Both the position numbers and the translations under genes were made by a program. Below the pieces are notes generated by a model. It was not told the origin of the DNA, searched no databases, and saw only the letters and a program-made list of their open reading frames with translations. From Notolepis coatsorum (Eukaryota > Chordata > Actinopteri > Aulopiformes > Paralepididae): a DNA stretch of 64,000 nucleotides. Shown here piece by piece: positions 58,350 through 64,000 of the stretch (positions within the stretch are counted from its first letter, which is position 1; each line of letters opens with the position of its first letter). The stretch lies in NCBI GenBank assembly GCA_963971535.1, contig OZ020589.1:76264811-76328810 (forward strand), written 5' to 3'.

Positions 58350-60250
58350 AATGCTAGCTATACCAAAGTGATGAACTTGATAAAAAGGAAAAAGGATTGC
58401 TTACATTATATGCCTTTTGGAAATATTCTATCAGAACAAGCAAGGATGATTTAAAGAGAGACATATCAGACTCTGACCTGGCTAACATGGCAGACCTTAT
58501 TGAAAGGGGAGCAGCAGATGTCATGAAAGTGTACGGTGAAATAAGATAACGTACAACAGTAACAAATGAAATGAGATGCAAAGTAGACACATGCGAAGCA
58601 GTAACTAAAGATATGATGAAAATAATCTGAGCGCATAGCACAAGTAGATGGTGACTTTGATACAGAGCGTGAAATGAAGCGTCTCCGTCAGCTACACGCA
58701 CACGACTATGCCCACTCCATTTACAGCACTCCCTCTCAATCACAACTATAGCAGCCAAGAGAGCAGATGCAGTCGCAGAGCTCGCCGCTAAGGAAGTTCA
58801 ATACAAATTGATGGAAGAAGAAATAGAGCAAAAGGAAAAAATAAGGCTAATGGAAGAGCAGCATAACAAGGAGCTAATACTAATAGAAGAGCAGCATAAC
58901 AAGGAGCTAGACCGGCAGAGACTAATAGAAGAGCAGCATAACAAGGAGCTAGACCACCAAAGGGTTGAATTACAGCGACTACAAGTCAAAGGGAACCTGG
59001 AGACTGCTCGCATCAAACTGCAGACTTATGACAGAGAGATCAAACGGATCGGCGACGATGAGCGGTACGTAGAACAGAACGTCCAGGAATATGATGAACA
59101 GCTCATGGAACGAAATTACATTCAGCCCCCCCCCAAGTCTGTTTCAGAACCCACAAGCTGTCACATCAGCTCACATTCTCCCCACCAGTCTAACTCAACA
59201 GAATGCACACACTGTTACTTCAGCGCCATCTAGTGACGTGTCCTGTCTGGCCAAAGCAATCCAAGACAGTATAGCCATAAACAGACTACCAGCGCCTAAC
59301 CCAGTAGTGTTCAGTGGAGATCCACTGCTTTTCCTAGAATGGAAGGCTTCTTTCATGTCACTAATAGATAATAATTAAGGAATCTCTTCCGCAGATAAAT
59401 TGTTTTATTTAAAATAGTACATAAGTGGCCCTGCACAAACATTTCTTGAAGGCACATTCTATAGAAGCGACGACGAAGCATACAGAGATACATGGGAAAT
59501 GCTTAACAAATGCTACGGTCAACCATTCATCGTCCAGAGAGCCTTTAGGGAGAAACTAGCAAAATGGTCGAAAATACAGCCTAAAGATGCTGAAGGTTTT
59601 AGAGCATACTCTGACTTCCTCAATGCTTGCCTCCAAGCTACGCCTCATGTAAAGGGACTAGAAATCCTAAGTGACTGTGAAGAAAACCAGAAACTGATAC
59701 AAAAGATCCCTGACTGGCTCGCATCCCGATGGAACCGTCAGGTTACAAAGGCCCTCTTGGAAGGTAAAGACTTTCCCACTTTTAAGGAGTTTACCGGCTT
59801 TGTGTCATTTGAAGCAGAGCTATCATGCAACCCAGTCACCTCCCTATATGCTCTCCAGTCAAACACTTCAACTCATGAAAGAGTATTCCCAAAGGAAAGG
59901 AAAGGAAGTAAAGTAAACGTCCTCAGTACTCAGATTGCCGTAAACAACGACGCACAGGGAAAAGGAACAGGAAAGCATGTGGTGTAAAGAAGAAAGACAC
60001 CAACTCCCAAAGTGCTCAAGCTTCAAGGACAAATCGCTGGAGGAGCGGCGAGCATATGTAAAGGACAATAGGCTGTGTTATGGTTGTCTGAAATCGGGTC
60101 ACAGCGCTAAAGATTGCCGTCAGCGCCATGCCTGTGACACGTACAAGGGAAGGCACCCTACCTGTCTCCACGACGAAGGTTACAGGAAGCGTGAAAATCG
60201 AGGAAGGTTTACTGAGGAACCGGCTGCAGCGGCACTAACTATGGACTGAA
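58350..60250 (+). pseudogene. Pao-type gag, broken
   Basis: After a region with several stops (58350-58760) there is a coiled coil with three copies of IEEQHNKEL or a variant (58850-58960). Next is VFSGDPLLFLEWKASFMSLID (about 59310-59370), typical of Pao gag. At 59499-59987 the frame continues with MLNKCYGQPF, FREKLAKWSKI and KIPDWLASRWNRQV. Knuckles follow at about 60070-60180 (CYGCLKSGHSAKDC, then a degenerate second one). The breaks are TAA at 59376, TAG at 59416 and a frameshift near 59980. Confidence 0.8.
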
Positions 60251-60852
60251 ATACCTGGCAAATGAAAACAGGCAATCATATCCAGCAGGATCCCAGTTCA
60301 TCGCCAGACATTTCTATGTGGACGACGGAGTAACAAGCATGGACACAGTGGAAAGGGCCATTCAGTTGGCACAAGAGGCAAAGGAGATTTGCGCTAAAGG
60401 CGGTCTATGCCTACACAAGTTTTTATCAAACAGTCCTGCTGTCCTACAGAGTATGCCTTCAGTAGAGTGCGCAATAGACACTGGGTTTAAGAACCTCACC
60501 TTCCAAGACATGCCACTGGAACGAGCGCTAGGAATACACTGGAACATAGAAGACAGCTTCAGATTCAATAACGATCTGAAAGAACAGCCAGAGACACGTA
60601 GAGGCATATTATCCACGGTAGCCTCCATATATGACCCTCTTGGCTTCCTCGCACCATTCAGGTCTTGCTCAAAAAAGAGATCTTTGATCTCAAGTGACTA
60701 CCTGGTCAAATAAATGTTAAATAAAATCTTCTGCCTGAGGTGCTGAAACCACGGTGGGAGAGCTGGCGACGTAACTTGACCAACCCCCAACAATGGCACT
60801 ACGTCCCCACGGATGACAACCCAGCAGATGGAGCATCTCGTGGAAAAACAGT
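60250..60852 (+). pseudogene. Pao-type RT/RNase H fragments
   Basis: Directly after the gag knuckles the frame reads FIARHFYVDDGV (about 60300). It continues with the RT thumb region GILSTVASIYDPLGFLAPF (about 60600-60660), so protease and the RT fingers are deleted. After a stop and frame change come LPEVLKPRWESWRRNL and then WHYVPTDDNPADGASRG (about 60730-60840). The latter is the end of RNase H, so most of RNase H is also deleted. The copy is inactive. Confidence 0.8.
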
Positions 60853-62685
60853 TGTAGCAGCCTGAATATTCTACTAAGTATTCAGAAGTGCTAACTAACT
60901 GTTACTTTCCCTGTGTGTGTATAAAGTGTGATAAACAGTGTTCCTTTTGATATCTCGCCCGGTCTAATAACGAGGTGACGTGCTACTCTTCTCCGGCTTC
61001 AGTATGGATCACTAACAATAACATTGAAGCACCTTTCTCCCTTTCTAGAGTGGTCCTAGAGTGGGATCAGTGGCGGTTGCCAGCAGGGGGCGGAGTGGCA
61101 GTGGTGGCAGGTGGAGCAGAGGAGAGAGGGAAGCAACGAGGAAGAGGGAATTACCTGGGGACCAGGAAGCTCTCTTCGGCAGTGAACTCGACCGTGAACA
61201 GTCGCAGCGGGCGTGTGCTCAAACGAGCCCCGTTGAAGGAGTGCTGTTGAAGAGCCCCGTTGGAGAGCGACGGGTGATAAGAAGAGAGCCCCGTTGGAGA
61301 GCGACGGGTAATAAAAAGTACTTGCTAGTTGACGTGTTATCCTAGAAGTACCAGCGATAGTGTGTGAGTAAGCGATACAGAACGAAGGACTAACGTCCAT
61401 AGTTAACGGGACTAACGTCTATAGTTAACGGGTTATAGTAGTAAGTGTGCGGTGTATTAGCATGCTGCTAACGGCTCCGTCTGACTCCAGTAGACTACCG
61501 GGCGCGCAGCGCTGAAGACAGGTGGTACAGTCAGCCACGTTGCGTTAGTAGTACAACCGATATAGCAGGAGGGTGCATCCAGACCCAAAGTTTAGCTGTG
61601 TTTAGGGTAGCCAACAGTATTAGCTCGCGCGACAGCAGCAAGCAAAAGCCAGCAGTGAACGTCTCCCCGACGTCGCAGAGGACGCCTCTTCCCACCAGCA
61701 GAGGTCGCCATCACAGCACGCTCCTCCAGTTCACCACTGCCCATGCTGTTGCCCCAGCCCGCTGGCTGTGCTCGCGGGATCGCCCGACGCCATCTTGTCA
61801 CCTGGACGAGAGGTGATAAGAGTGGGTCCGCCATCTTGGCTAAGTACGAACGGTACCTCGTGTACCCACATCAACGTCCATTCAAGTGAACGTTAACAAC
61901 CAGTGTCTAAGGGGTACCCCAAACAATATAAGCCGGCTTTAGTGTAGGTTTTATTTTGGTAACGTGGGCCCACATTTGCTTGGTTTCTTTTGTATTTTTA
62001 TTATTCTTGTTGTTTGAATTCCCAATGTTTCTCTACTTTATGCCTGGGTCTCCCCTAGTACAAGCGGGGTGTTATTAATGTATTGAGCACGTGGTGCCTA
62101 TGGTGGGAATAGTGTTCCCCTACATTATCAGTGAGAGCACCCGGTGCCATTTATGAATAAGTGCTATCTGAATAAATCTGAAGTACAACCTGTAACTGAT
62201 AACCTGCCCAGGCTTAAATACAAAGTAGATATAATTGGGAGCACTGTGTGTGTGTCTGTTTCTTCCATTTGCTAACCTAACCCCTGGGTAAATACTGTGA
62301 CTGCATAATTATTTAACCCTTACCCCCATTCACAGAATAGCATTTGAAGGGTCTATACAGGTGGTCAAGGAAGGGTACTGCTTAAAGGGAAGCCCAATAA
62401 TACTATTGAACTGACAGTCACCGGGTGTGGGAGGGCTGTCGGAGGTACTGGGGGAAGTGAGAGTGTGTGGGGAGCTACTGCTGACCGCCTTGGAAGGCGA
62501 GGGAGACCAGAGTACCATTCCCCAGGTTAGTAAATCCTGGGCCCTATCCACTCCTGCTGCAAGCCCTCCAGAACGACGTTCCGGGCCAAAGACGGGGGTA
62601 CATATAGATCCAATTCTATAGTATCCTGCTACCCAGTGGCTGTGTACTACTACTCCCACAAGCAGGGATAATCCACCCTTCTACA
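60853..62685 (+). repeat. Probable 5' LTR of the Ty3-like element
   Basis: TGTAGCAGCC at the left and CCTTCTACA at the right form the short inverted ends. TATAAAG lies at 60920 and AATAAA at 62171. Internal direct repeats include GAGCCCCGTTGGAGAGCGAC (61252 and 61279) and TAGTTAACGGGACTAACGT-type units (61385-61435). The left boundary is uncertain without the 3' LTR. Confidence 0.45.
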
Positions 62686-62687
62686 TT

Positions 62688-62705
62688 TGGCGTCACGAAC
62701 AGGAT
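62688..62705 (+). promoter_or_regulatory. Primer-binding site (tRNA-Ser type)
   Basis: TGGCGTCACGAACAGGAT, two bases after CTACA. From memory it is complementary to the 3' end of vertebrate tRNA-Ser(CGA) including CCA. Confidence 0.75.
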
Positions 62706-62747
62706 CAACATCCTACTCCACTTCCTTGACAGACCAGTAGAGAGACC

Positions 62748-64000
62748 ATGACGTCCGACGAAGGGACCCGAGCCGCGCAGGAGATGGCGGCGAAGATTGA
62801 GGAGCTGCAAGAGAAGTGCCAGACGCAGATGGCACTACTGAAGCAGCAGGCCGAAACCGTGAAGGAGTTGACCGAGCAGGCACTCCAGGAGAAGCGGTAC
62901 GTTCAGGTGGCTCTGCGGGAGCAAAGAGACGGCTCAGACGCCGCCACCGAAGTGAAGAAGGAGGGCACGGAGGCCATGGAGGAGCTGACTGCCCAGGTGA
63001 AGGCCCTGGCGGACAAAGCCCATTGGCAAGCAGGTCTCCTAGACCGACAGGCGCTGGCCCTGGAACAGACACAAGCCACCCTCAACAGGGAGGGCCGTGA
63101 ATCCTGCTCGCCCCCCTCGCAGACCGTGTATGTCCAGCGGGACCGGAAATGCAGCGAGTTTGGAGGAGGAAGAGAGAGAGGAGAGTCGCCGGTGGAGGAC
63201 TGGATCCGAGAAATGAAGGCCCATTTCCGGACCAGCAGAGTGCCTGGTGATGAGCAGGCGGAGTGCATACAGCAGCACTTAAAGGGCGAGGCAAGGCGGA
63301 CGGTGCGCTTCGTCCTGGAGGGAACCGCCCCAGGGCCAGACGCCCTGTTTCGCGTACTGCAGGAGACGTACGGAGACAAGACCCCAGTCAGTGTCCGCCT
63401 GGGAGAGTTCCTCGACCGCCGGCAATCTGATGGGGAGAGCATACGGGAGTTTGCATATGACCTGCAAGAGCGGATGCGGCGCATTCAGGACAGAGACCCC
63501 AGACAGGTCCCCGACCCTGCAGCCCGGCTGCGGGAGCAGTTCGCGCTCGGCCTGAGGGACGAGGCGCTGAGACGGGAGATGAGGAGGCGCGGGAGAGAGG
63601 ACGGGGAACGGACGTTTATCGACCTGATGATGGAGGCGATAGACTGGTCCGAGGAAGAGATGGTCCTGGGCCCCACAAAGAGTCCCGCCCGAGGCATGAT
63701 TCAGGCCGCCGCCGCAGAGGGACGCAAAACCCCTCCCCTCACGACCCCCTCCAGGAGTCGATCAGACAGCTGTTCGCCGGCCAAGAACGGTTGAGCGTGC
63801 GTCAGGAACAGCTATTTCAGACCTTGCAGCAGGAGCGAGACGTGCCCCAGAGAGGCGCCGCTGGACGGCGACCTAGGCGAGACGTGCCCGCAACCTCGCG
63901 GGGGATGCCCAGGCGAGATGAAGACGGGAGGTTGATATGCTACACCTGCGAACAGCCGGGCCATATCGCCAGAGATTGCCCCTGCCCCGCCGGTGGGCCA
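62748..64000 (+). pseudogene. Ty3-like gag, frameshifted before the zinc knuckle, partial
   Basis: The frame opens at ATG 62748 and runs to a stop at 63794. The N-terminal third is coiled coil (KIEELQEKCQTQMALLKQQ and following heptads). A gag domain follows: VEDWIREMKAHFRTSRVPGD, CIQQHLKGEARRTV, VLQETYGDK and REFAYDLQERMRRIQ (63190-63480). The expected knuckle CYTCEQPGHIARDC lies at 63938-63979 in another frame. That frame is open back across 63726-63745 (LFAGQERLSVRQEQL, 63770-63815), so a one-base indel in a C-rich run near 63730 is likely. The end is outside the window. Gag packages element RNA into particles. Confidence 0.75.

Larger units (their letters stand above)
57960..60852 (+). 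mobile_element. Decayed Pao-type LTR element with internal deletions
   Basis: Gag and parts of pol remain, with many stops and at least two large deletions. No clear LTR pair was found. Its left side abuts the BEL3 LTR and its right side is cut by the Ty3-like element that begins near 60853. The sequence belongs to a different BEL/Pao lineage from BEL1-3, as the RT motif is YVDD and the gag differs. Confidence 0.75.
60853..64000 (+). mobile_element. Ty3-like LTR retrotransposon, 5' part (runs off the window)
   Basis: A primer-binding site at 62688, followed by a gag frame with a retrotransposon-gag region and a CCHC knuckle, identifies an LTR element. The upstream boundary is set at TGTAG (60853), the inverse of CTACA (62681-62685) before the primer site. 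This gives a long LTR of about 1.83 kb. Pol and the 3' LTR lie outside the window, so clade and target duplication cannot be checked. Confidence 0.65.

Overview
This is vertebrate DNA, almost certainly from a ray-finned fish. The one host gene is the last coding exon of the mineralocorticoid receptor gene (nr3c2) at 26598-26753 (+), followed by a long 3' untranslated region to about 30.5 kb. Nearly everything else is transposable elements: BEL/Pao, Ty1/copia and Ty3-like LTR elements, LINE and tRNA-SINE copies, hAT elements with 8-bp target duplications, and two long-TIR elements that resemble the Academ superfamily. No bacterial-type feature is present.

Layout. 1-26.5 kb, read as the intron before the last nr3c2 exon, is a stack of nested insertions. 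A hAT element (684-2992) holds a second hAT (1460-2425). A pair of inverted repeats (3020-3350 and 26018-26507) brackets an old element whose decayed minus-strand gene lies at 13.8-15.4 kb. Inside that pair sit a truncated hAT carrying a very young BEL element (BEL1, 3764-12811) and another hAT (15423-25705). The latter contains an Academ-like transposon (15529-24619) with 503-bp terminal inverted repeats and a large broken gene. That gene is split by a fourth hAT (19678-23274), which itself carries a LINE that encodes only ORF1 (20018-21830).

26.6-35 kb holds the receptor exon, its 3' UTR (with about 96 TG repeats) and repeat-poor sequence with SINEs and microsatellites. 35-39 kb has SINEs and a hAT with permuted transposase segments (37194-38370). 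From 39 kb to the end is a second nest: a truncated copia (39032-about 40880, minus) fused to a truncated BEL (BEL3, to 57922). BEL3 is interrupted by a TIR element (41308-42900) and by a complete, integrase-deleted BEL (BEL2, 44391-52453). A decayed Pao-like element (about 57960-60852) follows, then the 5' part of a Ty3-like element running off the window.

How the parts relate. Exact target duplications and continuous reading frames across several insertions give a firm order of events. BEL1 and BEL2 have nearly identical LTR pairs and are recent. All element proteins carry at least one break except the ORF1-only LINE protein, which is fully open, and the host exon, which looks intact.
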